Positions 1-6,046 of a stretch of DNA of 8,143 nucleotides are shown here, one piece after another; the first letter of the stretch is position 1; every line of letters starts with the position of its first letter. This stretch comes from JAHRAH01 sp051009015 (GTDB lineage Bacteria; Pseudomonadota; Gammaproteobacteria; Tethybacterales; Persebacteraceae), in assembly GCA_051009015.1 (NCBI GenBank), contig JBPCWZ010000017.1, positions 1 through 8,143 of the forward strand, written 5' to 3'. The position numbers and the translations under genes are program-made. The notes under the pieces are model-generated. The model was not told where the DNA came from and searched no databases. It was given only the letters and a program-made list of their open reading frames with translations.

Positions 1-2
1 CG

Positions 3-158
3 GGCGGCAACATCCGCCCGAAGCCGGAGTGGCTGGCATTTTTCGCCGCCCGCAAAATGGCATTGGAAACAATGCCCCTGAAAGCCGCCTGCCGCACCTA
101 CTCCGTCCTGACAACAGACGCCCGCCCATCCATCCTCGCATTAATCATTCCTTCATAA
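3..158 (+). CDS. C-terminal end of an unidentified protein (partial)
   Basis: An open frame enters from the left edge of the window and ends at TAA 156-158, giving the last 51 residues of a protein. The visible part includes the stretch RPKPEWLAFFAARKMALE followed by a short basic and hydrophobic tail ending in ILALIIPS. Codon choice (many GCC, CGC, ATC and CTG) matches the other genes here, which is the main reason to believe it is coding. I do not recognise the family and assign no function. It is transcribed toward the adhesin gene, so the two are convergent with about 90 bp between their stops. It could also be a chance open frame; the 5' part lies outside the window. Confidence 0.4.
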   Translation, partial: GGNIRPKPEWLAFFAARKMALETMPLKAACRTYSVLTTDARPSILALIIPS

Positions 159-206
159 CTTCCGGCGGCGGCAAAAGGCGGCATAAGGCAATTAGTCGCT
201 ATTAAA

Positions 207-219
207 GCCCTGTAAGGGC
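207..219 (-). terminator. Weak candidate terminator after the adhesin gene
   Basis: On the minus strand, about 30 bases past the adhesin TAA, a 5-bp stem (GCCCT / AGGGC) with a 3-nt loop is followed by TTTAAT. The stem is short and the T-run interrupted, so this is only a possible intrinsic terminator. No better one is visible between the two convergent stop codons. Confidence 0.28.
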
Positions 220-247
220 GGCACACAAAAGTGACGGCGGGATTAAT

Positions 248-3200
248 TTACGGGCGGCAATCTGCGGATACGCTGTTGGTGTCCCGGGTGCATACTTGCC
301 CGCTTAAGTCCGTTTGACCGGTGCGGCAAAAGGCATTGCAGCGGGCGTCGGCGGGGAGCCAGTCAAATGCTTCGGTTCCCAATCCTCCGGCGATATTGGC
401 GCTATCCACGGCGGTGCGCCCATTAAACGGATTACCATTGCGCGGGACATTAACATCCGCGCCACCGGCAACCAGAAACAAAACCGCCTGCCGCAACCTT
501 GCGCGCCTTGACGGCGTTGCCAGATGCTGAAAGAGCAAGCCCGAAATAACGCCTTCTGTCGCAGTGCCGAGCGTCCCCCGGCTGATATCGGCACCGGCGG
601 CAACCATCGCCTGCACGAGTGTCAAAGTCGGCATAATTCTTCTGTCCGTATAACCCAAAACCGCGCAGCCGTTAAGCATATCGCATTCCCCGGCAAAAGC
701 CGATGCCGTAATAAACACCGACACCGGCGGCGTTGCCGCATCGGAATCGCTGACTTCTATCGTTGCCGTTTTGGCACCGGCGGCATTGACGCTAAACCGC
801 AACTGCCGGCTGTTTGCGTCAAAAGTAAAATCATCGCCGCCGACGAATGCATAGGAATAATCGCCATTGCCGCCCGAAGCCGCAACCGTGCCAACCGTGC
901 CGAAGAAACCGGTTAGGAATACGCTGCCATGAAAATCTGTCCTGCCGGCAAGCGGCAATGCTATCGCTGTAACGACTTCCAGTGTTATCGTTATCGGCAC
1001 CGGCGGGCTTTGCGGGATGCTGTCGTCTGTTGTCAAAACCGCCGTTATCGTCTTACTCCGCTCCCGGTCAAACAACACCAAACCATCTTCGCCGATGACG
1101 ATATCATCGCGCGAGGATTGATAGTTATACGGCGGTATTCCGCCGCTTGGTCTTATTGTGCCGACCGTGGCGGTAATGTTGGCGGTCACAAACATCAGAG
1201 TCGGCGTTTCGGCAAAAGCCGCCCCCAAGGGCGCAAAAGCCGTCAGCGCAAAAGATGCCGTGAAGGTTGAATCGCCCGCTGTTATTGTCAGGGTATGCGT
1301 TGTTCGCCCGGGCGCGGTAGCATTGAATAATATGATGGTGTTGTTTTGGACGGCAAAGCCCGAAGGCAAATTGCCCGCTACTCTTCCGCCCGGTAATATA
1401 ATGTTTGCCACCGGAGTTTGCGTGCCGACGACAAAAGGCACCGAACGGGGGGAAATTGCGCCGGCTATCGCCGTCAATATCAATCTTCTAGTTGCCGGGG
1501 GGAAGTCGGCGGTGCCGTCTTCCGAAGTCAATGTTACCGTTATTGTCTTTTGGCGGTTTTCGGTATCAAACAATACCAGACAATCGCCGCCTTCTTCTCT
1601 GCTGTTGTCCCTGCGGACAATGCGGACATCCGCATGCGAAGAATAGCAAAAGAAAGGACCGATGCCGCCGCCGTCAAAGTTGGCGTACGGAGAGAATACG
1701 CCGACCGTGCTTTCCAATGTGGATGTAATGTGCGCCATTGCCGGATTGAAGTTGTAGAAACCCGCCGGAGAGGCGGTGCGATAGTTCCTGTGAAACGAAG
1801 TTGCCGTCACAACGCCCTTCACCATCCCCCGGACGAAGACCTCCACATCAGTATCAAAGGTTGTCGCCGTGGGTTCAAAAAACACCGTGGCATTCGGCAA
1901 TGTGATATGCAGCGAGTTGTTGTATAAGCGGAAGTTCCTAACCTCAAACGATGGCGGACCGTCAAAATAATCCGGCGGAATATGCACCGCCATGACCGGG
2001 GTGTATCGCCCCCCCCGAATATGACGCTCCGCCAGCGCCTCAAAACGCAAAGGCGGCGGCAACGCCGAACGGATGGTCGCCAATGCTATCCGCTGGCTAT
2101 GCTCGCGCAATACCGGCGCAAAAAGATCCGCAGAGAACAGTTTTGGAGTGTCGTAGCGCTGCGGATCTTCCTGCGCCTTGTTGTTGAAACGATGAAGCCA
2201 TGACAACGCGCCGCCGAACTCCTCGCCGCCATCGTCATAGAAAACTTTCAGCACTATGCCATTGCCCGGCGATAATGCCGCGCCATAACGGAAACCTTCG
2301 TCCGCCTCTGTTTTATTCTCGCCGAAACTGCCGTCTTCCCTGCCGTCATAATGATAATAAGCCGCTTCCGCTTGCAGATATCTTGCCCCCGGTATTGCTA
2401 TTCTCAAGTTTGCGTCATACCCTTTTTTGGAGAATGCGACTATGGTGCTGTTTATCGGTATGTCGTCGGTCAATGGCGCGTAATAGTTTGCGCCAAAGGC
2501 GATATGCTGGTTTTGGACTTCGCCGCCGATGCCGTAGCGGTAGAAATCGCCGTATTGGTGTCTTTCATAATCGGCGAAGGCATTGACGCCGTAGAGAATG
2601 TTGTTTTGGATGCGGCGGTAGAATATCCCCCCGCTCGCCCCTTTGTTTTCGCCTTCGGCGGCATAGATATGCGCCTGCCAGCCGATGGCGTATTTGTTTG
2701 CATTGTCGTCATAATGTTTTTCGTGTATTGCGCCGATGACATCTATGCCGAGTTGTGCTTTTCTGTTGCCGAGGGCGCTTTGGAATTCTATTTTCGCGCT
2801 TTTGACGGATTTGCTACTGCCGACAAGTGAATCGGTAGCATAAACGGCGAATGCGTTGTCTATTGCGGAAAACATTTGCATTTGCGCTTTTTCATAAAAG
2901 GCGTTGAAGTTGGCGCTTTTGTCGTTGCCATTGGCGATATCCACAACCGCGCCGCGCCAAATGTCGCCATCTGCGCGAAGTTGTGTGTTTGTCCATGTGC
3001 GGAGATTTATGAGTGCGCTTTGCGCACTCAGGGGTTTGCCAAATGCGGCGGCAAAGCCGCCGTTTGCGCTATCGCGCAAATTGCCATTTGGCAAAGATGT
3101 GAATTCCCGCTTTCGCGGGAATGACGACGATGATGGGAATGACGAAGATGAAATCCCTCCATTCCCGTCATTCCCGCGAAAGCGGGAATCTAACGCCGCC

Positions 3201-3412
3201 GCGTCAGTGGCGGCATCATTTCGGGCGATACTATCGCGCCAGCGGTGATAGTCGGTAATGGTGAAAGATGATGCCGAATGTCCGGCGGCGGCTTTTGTTG
3301 TTTGCGCCGCTTCAACGGCGCGGGGCGCGATGTTGTCAGCACCGCCCGCCGATAAGGCGGCAAGCGCCAAAATGGCAACGCCCAAAAAGGAAGGTAATAG
3401 CCGTTTGCCCAA
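248..3412 (-). CDS. Inverse autotransporter adhesin (intimin/invasin type) with ankyrin-like C-terminus; probably phase-variable
   Basis: This is a large surface protein of the intimin/invasin (type Ve secretion) class; 1054 codons are readable from TTG 3410-3412. Seen in order: a signal peptide (KRLLPSFLGVAILALAALSA, about 3-22); a low-complexity segment built from palindromic repeats (about 75-135); an inverse-autotransporter beta-barrel (about 170-412), including GVNAFADYERHQYGDFYRYGIGGE and an aromatic-rich strand pattern typical of the family; and a linker. At least three or four Ig/cadherin-like beta modules follow (about 550-650, 651-728, 730-816, 820-907) with recurring TVGT...SGG..PY and LVLFD...KTIT motifs. 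The ankyrin-like stretch (about 925-1010, including LVAGGADVN) and six cysteines (910, 916, 1025, 1029, 1041, 1052) close the protein. In this family the barrel anchors in the outer membrane and exports the C-terminal passenger. The TTG start has no good ribosome site, and no ATG or GTG is in frame back to the stop at 3542-3544. The natural start is probably ATG 3516, now out of frame across a 7-bp repeat tract. No LysM domain was seen. Ligand unknown. Confidence 0.88.
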   Translation of the reverse strand: MGKRLLPSFLGVAILALAALSAGGADNIAPRAVEAAQTTKAAAGHSASSFTITDYHRWRDSIARNDAATDAAALDSRFRGNDGNGGISSSSFPSSSSFPRKREFTSLPNGNLRDSANGGFAAAFGKPLSAQSALINLRTWTNTQLRADGDIWRGAVVDIANGNDKSANFNAFYEKAQMQMFSAIDNAFAVYATDSLVGSSKSVKSAKIEFQSALGNRKAQLGIDVIGAIHEKHYDDNANKYAIGWQAHIYAAEGENKGASGGIFYRRIQNNILYGVNAFADYERHQYGDFYRYGIGGEVQNQHIAFGANYYAPLTDDIPINSTIVAFSKKGYDANLRIAIPGARYLQAEAAYYHYDGREDGSFGENKTEADEGFRYGAALSPGNGIVLKVFYDDGGEEFGGALSWLHRFNNKAQEDPQRYDTPKLFSADLFAPVLREHSQRIALATIRSALPPPLRFEALAERHIRGGRYTPVMAVHIPPDYFDGPPSFEVRNFRLYNNSLHITLPNATVFFEPTATTFDTDVEVFVRGMVKGVVTATSFHRNYRTASPAGFYNFNPAMAHITSTLESTVGVFSPYANFDGGGIGPFFCYSSHADVRIVRRDNSREEGGDCLVLFDTENRQKTITVTLTSEDGTADFPPATRRLILTAIAGAISPRSVPFVVGTQTPVANIILPGGRVAGNLPSGFAVQNNTIILFNATAPGRTTHTLTITAGDSTFTASFALTAFAPLGAAFAETPTLMFVTANITATVGTIRPSGGIPPYNYQSSRDDIVIGEDGLVLFDRERSKTITAVLTTDDSIPQSPPVPITITLEVVTAIALPLAGRTDFHGSVFLTGFFGTVGTVAASGGNGDYSYAFVGGDDFTFDANSRQLRFSVNAAGAKTATIEVSDSDAATPPVSVFITASAFAGECDMLNGCAVLGYTDRRIMPTLTLVQAMVAAGADISRGTLGTATEGVISGLLFQHLATPSRRARLRQAVLFLVAGGADVNVPRNGNPFNGRTAVDSANIAGGLGTEAFDWLPADARCNAFCRTGQTDLSGQVCTRDTNSVSADCRP
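2009..2016 (-). repeat. G8 homopolymer inside the adhesin gene
   Basis: The coding strand has eight consecutive G (C8 on the plus strand) at about residues 466-468 of the adhesin, in the linker between the beta-barrel and the first passenger module. The present length keeps the full-length frame. Losing one G shifts into a frame that stops at 1819-1821; gaining one G reads into a TGA after about 15 further codons. Either change would leave the signal peptide and barrel but remove the passenger. Confidence 0.6.
3010..3030. repeat. Perfect 9-bp hairpin within adhesin coding sequence
   Basis: Arms TGAGTGCGC and GCGCACTCA flank a TTT loop with no mismatch. It encodes residues about 128-135 of the adhesin and sits next to two further palindromes and the ATTCCC repeats. 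Confidence 0.75.
3035..3095. repeat. Nested cruciform-capable inverted repeat within adhesin coding sequence
   Basis: Perfect 11-bp outer arms (TTTGCCAAATG at 3035-3045 and CATTTGGCAAA at 3085-3095) enclose two perfect 7-bp hairpins: CGGCGGC-AAA-GCCGCCG (3046-3062) and TTTGCGC-TATC-GCGCAAA (3063-3080). The block reads through without a stop as residues about 106-126 of the adhesin. Confidence 0.75.
3103..3126 (+). repeat. Palindromic ATTCCCGC-type repeat, copy 1 (intragenic)
   Basis: An 8-bp palindrome ATTCCCGC-TTTC-GCGGGAAT followed by GACG. It resembles the dRS3/REP-like class (ATTCCC-N8-GGGAAT). Read on the minus strand it encodes the adhesin residues FPRKRE (98-103), a peptide often seen where this repeat class is translated. 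It pairs with the inverted copy at 3166-3194. Confidence 0.85.
3166..3194 (-). repeat. Palindromic ATTCCCGC-type repeat, copy 2 (intragenic, inverted)
   Basis: The same palindrome in the opposite orientation, including the flank after GGGAAT (CTAAC). It differs by one base from the 29-bp copy at 7842-7870, which has CCAAC. In the adhesin frame it reads DSRFRGND (75-82). Between copies 1 and 2 lie shorter fragments (GGGAATGACG at 3135-3144; ATTCCCGTC at 3161-3169), suggesting nested or decayed insertions. Confidence 0.85.
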
Positions 3413-3417
3413 AGGTC

Positions 3418-3516
3418 TCAGCCGTGCGCCGTGCGCCGTGCGCCGTGCGCCGTGCGCCGTGCGCCGGATGGTAAAAACTCGGCTTGTTTGTTGTGGTTCA
3501 TGTCCATCTTTGTCAT
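3418..3516 (-). other. 5' segment of the adhesin reading frame, currently out of frame (OFF)
   Basis: From ATG 3514-3516 the frame reads MTKMDMNHNKQAEFLPSG, then the repeat-encoded heptapeptide ARRTAHG twice, and stops at TGA 3418-3420 (32 codons). Two more in-frame ATGs follow at 3505-3507 and 3499-3501. The ATG has a ribosome site (AAAGAG, 8-nt spacer) and a consensus promoter just upstream, so this is the expected translation start. The distance from ATG 3516 to the adhesin frame (3412) is 104 bases, two past a multiple of three. One more 7-bp unit gives 111 (in frame), producing a protein of about 1091 residues with a long basic n-region ahead of the signal peptide. It is annotated as a frame-shifted gene start rather than an independent small gene. 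Confidence 0.75.
3421..3466. repeat. Heptanucleotide tandem repeat (GCCGTGC), 6.6 copies
   Basis: Six perfect tandem copies of GCCGTGC (GCACGGC on the coding strand) occupy 3421-3462, and a partial GCCG runs to 3466. The tract lies between the translation start of the adhesin (ATG 3516) and its signal peptide. Because 7 is not divisible by 3, each gain or loss of a copy changes the reading frame; 4, 7 or 10 copies would be in frame and the present 6 are not. Perfect identity of the copies suggests recent slippage. Confidence 0.95.
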
Positions 3517-3524
3517 TGCCAAAA

Positions 3525-3530
3525 CTCTTT
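3525..3530 (-). promoter_or_regulatory. Ribosome binding site for ATG 3516
   Basis: AAAGAG on the minus strand lies 8 nt before ATG 3516. It decides the start: no comparable site precedes TTG 3412. Confidence 0.55.
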
Positions 3531-3540
3531 GACTGCGGAT

Positions 3541-3568
3541 ATTATACACAAAAAATTACCCGTGTCAA
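3541..3568 (-). promoter_or_regulatory. Consensus sigma70 promoter of the adhesin gene
   Basis: The minus strand has a perfect -35 box TTGACA (3563-3568) and a perfect -10 box TATAAT (3541-3546) with a 16-bp spacer. Expected initiation is near 3534, leaving a leader of about 18 nt that just holds the ribosome site before ATG 3516. The promoter sits in the spacer after ppsR, so the adhesin has its own, probably strong, transcription unit. Confidence 0.88.
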
Positions 3569-3571
3569 GTG

Positions 3572-3622
3572 TTTTTGCACTTTTTTTTCATTTTTTTGTC
3601 TTTTTGGCATTTTCGCTTTTTT
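3572..3622 (-). promoter_or_regulatory. Phased A-tracts upstream of the promoter (UP-element-like, curved DNA)
   Basis: On the coding strand six A-tracts (A6, A4, A5, A7, A8, A5) lie upstream of the -35 box with centres about 8 to 10.5 bp apart. Such phasing is known to bend DNA, and A-rich DNA directly upstream of a -35 box can bind the RNA polymerase alpha C-terminal domain. The function here is inferred from position and composition. The left-most tracts run up to the ppsR stop codon. Confidence 0.5.
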
Positions 3623-3627
3623 GCCGC

Positions 3628-4431
3628 TTACATCAGGTTTGCTTCCTGCAATATCTTGGATGCCAACTCTTCCACCGAGCGGCGGGTTACATCCAAACAG
3701 GTAATGTTGTTTTGGCGGAAGATGACTTCGGCGGCGCGCACTTCTTTTTCGCAGTTGGACAAATCGGCATAGCGGCTGTCCGGGCGGCGCTGCTGGCGCA
3801 GTTCCGAAAGGCGGCGCGGGCTTATCGTCAGCGCGTGCAGTTTTTTGGCAAAAGGGCGCAGCGGCAAAGGCAGTTGCGAAGAGCGCAAATCTTCATCAAC
3901 CAGCGGATAGTTGGCGGTAAAAATGCCGTAGTTGAGCGCCAAATATAACGAAGTCGGCGTTTTGCCGCTGCGCGATACGCCGATGAGAATAATGTCGGCG
4001 CGCGCCAGATTCTTCACACTCGCGCCGTCATCGTGATTCATCGTAAAGTTGAGCGCGTCTATGCGCCGTTGATAATCGCGCCCGTGCGAAGAATGCAATC
4101 TGCCGGTGCGGTGCGCCGATTGTACTTTCAGTTCCGCTTCCAGACGCGGCGTGAAAGCATCCAGACAATCCAGCGTCAGCGCGCCGCTTTCGCGCACTAT
4201 CGCCGCCAGCGAATCATCCACAAAAGTGCAAAACACTATCGCCCTTTCGCCGTTTTCTTCGGCGGCGGCGCGGATGTCGTTTGCCGCCGCCGTTGCTTTG
4301 GCGGCGTCATCCACAAAAGGCAAAGTCCGCTCGAAAAACTCAACTTCCTCAAACTGCACCAAAACGCCGCGCCCTATCGCCTCGGCGGTTATGCCGGTGC
4401 TGTCGGATACGAAAAAAACCGCCCGGCGCAT
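3628..4431 (-). CDS. ppsR: PEP synthetase regulatory protein (kinase/pyrophosphorylase, PPSR family)
   Basis: PpsR-family proteins (formerly DUF299) are bifunctional cytoplasmic enzymes. They inactivate PEP synthetase by ADP-dependent phosphorylation of a threonine and reactivate it by phosphate-dependent dephosphorylation, controlling pyruvate-to-PEP flux in gluconeogenesis. Seen here: the family N-terminus FFVSDSTGITAEAIG (6-20), the conserved stretch DYQRRIDALNFTMNHDDG (119-136), the P-loop GVSRSGKT (151-158) followed by PTSLYLA, and the NYPLVDEDL stretch (174-182). Length (267 aa) is normal; E. coli PpsR is about 277. ATG 4429-4431 lies 4 nt after the TGA of the upstream dehydrogenase, with a GGGGA-like ribosome site in that gene's last codons, so the two are probably translationally coupled. 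No ppsA is in the window. A pyruvate phosphate dikinase regulator of the same family cannot be excluded by eye. Confidence 0.93.
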   Translation of the reverse strand: MRRAVFFVSDSTGITAEAIGRGVLVQFEEVEFFERTLPFVDDAAKATAAANDIRAAAEENGERAIVFCTFVDDSLAAIVRESGALTLDCLDAFTPRLEAELKVQSAHRTGRLHSSHGRDYQRRIDALNFTMNHDDGASVKNLARADIILIGVSRSGKTPTSLYLALNYGIFTANYPLVDEDLRSSQLPLPLRPFAKKLHALTISPRRLSELRQQRRPDSRYADLSNCEKEVRAAEVIFRQNNITCLDVTRRSVEELASKILQEANLM

Positions 4432-4435
4432 TTTG

Positions 4436-6046
4436 TCAATCCCCGCCTGTCATTATCATCTCGGCGGCTTTTTCCGCTATCATCATTGTCGGGGCGTTTG
4501 TATTGCCCGATATGATGTCGGGCATTATTGATGCATCCGCTATGCGCAGCCCGCCGATGCCGCGCACGCGCAAACGCGAATCCACAACCGCCGCGGGGTC
4601 GTCATCGCCGCCCATTTTGCAAGTTCCCGACGGATGAAATATCGTCGTTGATATTTTGCCCGCCGCTTTGGCGAGGTCTTCGTCGCTTTGCACTTCCGCC
4701 CCCGGTGTTATCTCCGCCGGATTAAACTTGCCAAAAGCCGCATCGCCGCAAATGGCGCGGGCATGGCGAATCGCTAGCGCCGCTTTTTTGCGGTCTGCGG
4801 CATCGTGAAGATGACAGGCGTCTATGACCGGCGCGGCAAGCGGGTCGGCGGAAGCCAATCTTACAAAGCCGCGGCTGCGCGGGCGCAAATCGCAAACCGA
4901 TGCCGTAAAGCCGGGGAAGGAATGCAGCGGCGAGCCAAATGAATCCAAACTCAGCGGCTGGACATGATATTGCAAATCCGCCGTCTCTTCGCTTTCGTTG
5001 CTTTTGGCAAAACACCCCAACTGACTCGGCGCGGACGACAAAGGACCGCGGCGCAAAAAAGCATACTGCACCGCCATCGCCGCTTTGTGAAAAACACTAT
5101 GCGACATTTCGTTTAATGTGCGCGTGTTTTCCACCCGGCAGGCAATGCGAATCTGCAGATGATCCTGCAAGTTTTCGCCCACTCCCGCAAGCGGCGCAAG
5201 CACCTTTACGCCGAAAGATTCCAAAAGCACAGGGCAACCGACCCCCGAACACTGCAAAAGATGCGGCGAGCCGATGCTGCCGGCGGCAAGCACAACTTCG
5301 GCGGCATGCGCTTGTTTGATGCCGTTTGCCGTTTGATATTCCACGCCGCAAACGCGCAAACCGCCGCCGTTGTCAAACAAAAGTTTGCGCGCCCGCACTC
5401 TTGTCATAATGCGCAAGTTATTGCGCCGGACTGCGGACGGCAAAAAAGCCGCCGCCGAAGTTTGGCGCATTCCGCGGCTTTGGTTAACCTGAAAATAACC
5501 GACTCCCAAATTATCGCCGCCATTAAAATCTTCCACCCGCGGAATGCCGCAGTTTTGCGCCGCTTCAATAAACGCATCCAAAACCGGCCAGGCACTGCGC
5601 ACCGGCTGCACCGCGACTTCGCCGCTTTGATTGTGAAGCGGCGCGCCAAACTCGGAGTTGTTTTCGTGACGCAAAAAAAACGGCAGCACCTCCCGCCACG
5701 ACCATCCGCTGCAGCCGTTTTTTGCCCAGTTGTCATAATCCCGCGCCTGCCCGCGCATGTATATCATTCCATTAATGGCGGAGCAACCGCCCAGCACTTT
5801 GCCGCGCGGGTAGTTCAACCGCCGTCCGGCGAGATGCGGGTTTTGGCGCAATACATAGCACCAGTCGGTTTGCGGATTGCCCATTGTATACAGATAGCCG
5901 ATGGGGATTTTTATCCGCCAGTTGCCGCGCCCGCTGCCGCCCGCTTCCAAAAGCAAAACCCGCCGCCCGCCCGCGCTAAGGCGGTTTGCCAGCAAACATC
6001 CGGCGCTGCCGCCGCCGACAATAATGCAGTCGTATTCCGCTTTCAT
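4436..6046 (-). CDS. GMC-family FAD-dependent alcohol dehydrogenase (choline dehydrogenase/AlkJ-like)
   Basis: A flavoprotein of the glucose-methanol-choline oxidoreductase family, 536 aa, which oxidises an alcohol to an aldehyde. Seen: the N-terminal FAD-binding motif YDCIIVGGGSAG (5-16) with EAGG at the end of beta-2 (34-37); GMC signature 1 (about 79-99, NYPRGKVLGGCSAINGMIYM); GMC signature 2 (GSIGSPHLLQCSGVG, 256-270); GVGENLQDH (288-296); and the C-terminal active-site elements HPSGTCKMG (catalytic His471) and SGNTNAPT (513-520, supplying the second catalytic residue). The start is ATG 6044-6046, which overlaps the ligase TGA as ATGA and directly precedes the flavin motif; the open frame continues upstream only inside the ligase gene. 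Length fits BetA/AlkJ-type enzymes. Substrate is not known; the pairing with an acyl-CoA ligase favours an aliphatic or similar alcohol over choline. Confidence 0.9.
   Translation of the reverse strand: MKAEYDCIIVGGGSAGCLLANRLSAGGRRVLLLEAGGSGRGNWRIKIPIGYLYTMGNPQTDWCYVLRQNPHLAGRRLNYPRGKVLGGCSAINGMIYMRGQARDYDNWAKNGCSGWSWREVLPFFLRHENNSEFGAPLHNQSGEVAVQPVRSAWPVLDAFIEAAQNCGIPRVEDFNGGDNLGVGYFQVNQSRGMRQTSAAAFLPSAVRRNNLRIMTRVRARKLLFDNGGGLRVCGVEYQTANGIKQAHAAEVVLAAGSIGSPHLLQCSGVGCPVLLESFGVKVLAPLAGVGENLQDHLQIRIACRVENTRTLNEMSHSVFHKAAMAVQYAFLRRGPLSSAPSQLGCFAKSNESEETADLQYHVQPLSLDSFGSPLHSFPGFTASVCDLRPRSRGFVRLASADPLAAPVIDACHLHDAADRKKAALAIRHARAICGDAAFGKFNPAEITPGAEVQSDEDLAKAAGKISTTIFHPSGTCKMGGDDDPAAVVDSRLRVRGIGGLRIADASIMPDIISGNTNAPTMMIAEKAAEMIMTGGD

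Noticed and set aside
1..260. Direct repeat CGGGCGGCAA at 1-10 and 251-260 and hairpin CGGGCGG/CCGCCCG at 1-20
   Set aside because: Short GC-rich words of this composition are very common in this DNA and no insertion boundary or flanking duplication accompanies them.
3103..3194. Assigning the organism to Neisseria from the dRS3-like ATTCCC-N8-GGGAAT repeat
   Set aside because: Similar palindromes occur in many unrelated proteobacteria, and neither gene content nor other repeats here are specific to Neisseria.
3567..3588. Hairpin AAGTG-TTTTTG-CACTT followed by T8 on the plus strand as a terminator
   Set aside because: The stem is only 5 bp and AT-rich, no plus-strand gene runs into it, and it overlaps the -35 box; the T-run is better explained as the complement of the A-tracts.
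5673..5680. A8 (T8 on the coding strand) in the GMC gene, and an A7 at 4412-4418 in ppsR, as phase-variation tracts
   Set aside because: Both encode ordinary Phe-Phe stretches inside conserved regions of metabolic genes, and A/T runs of this length occur by chance.
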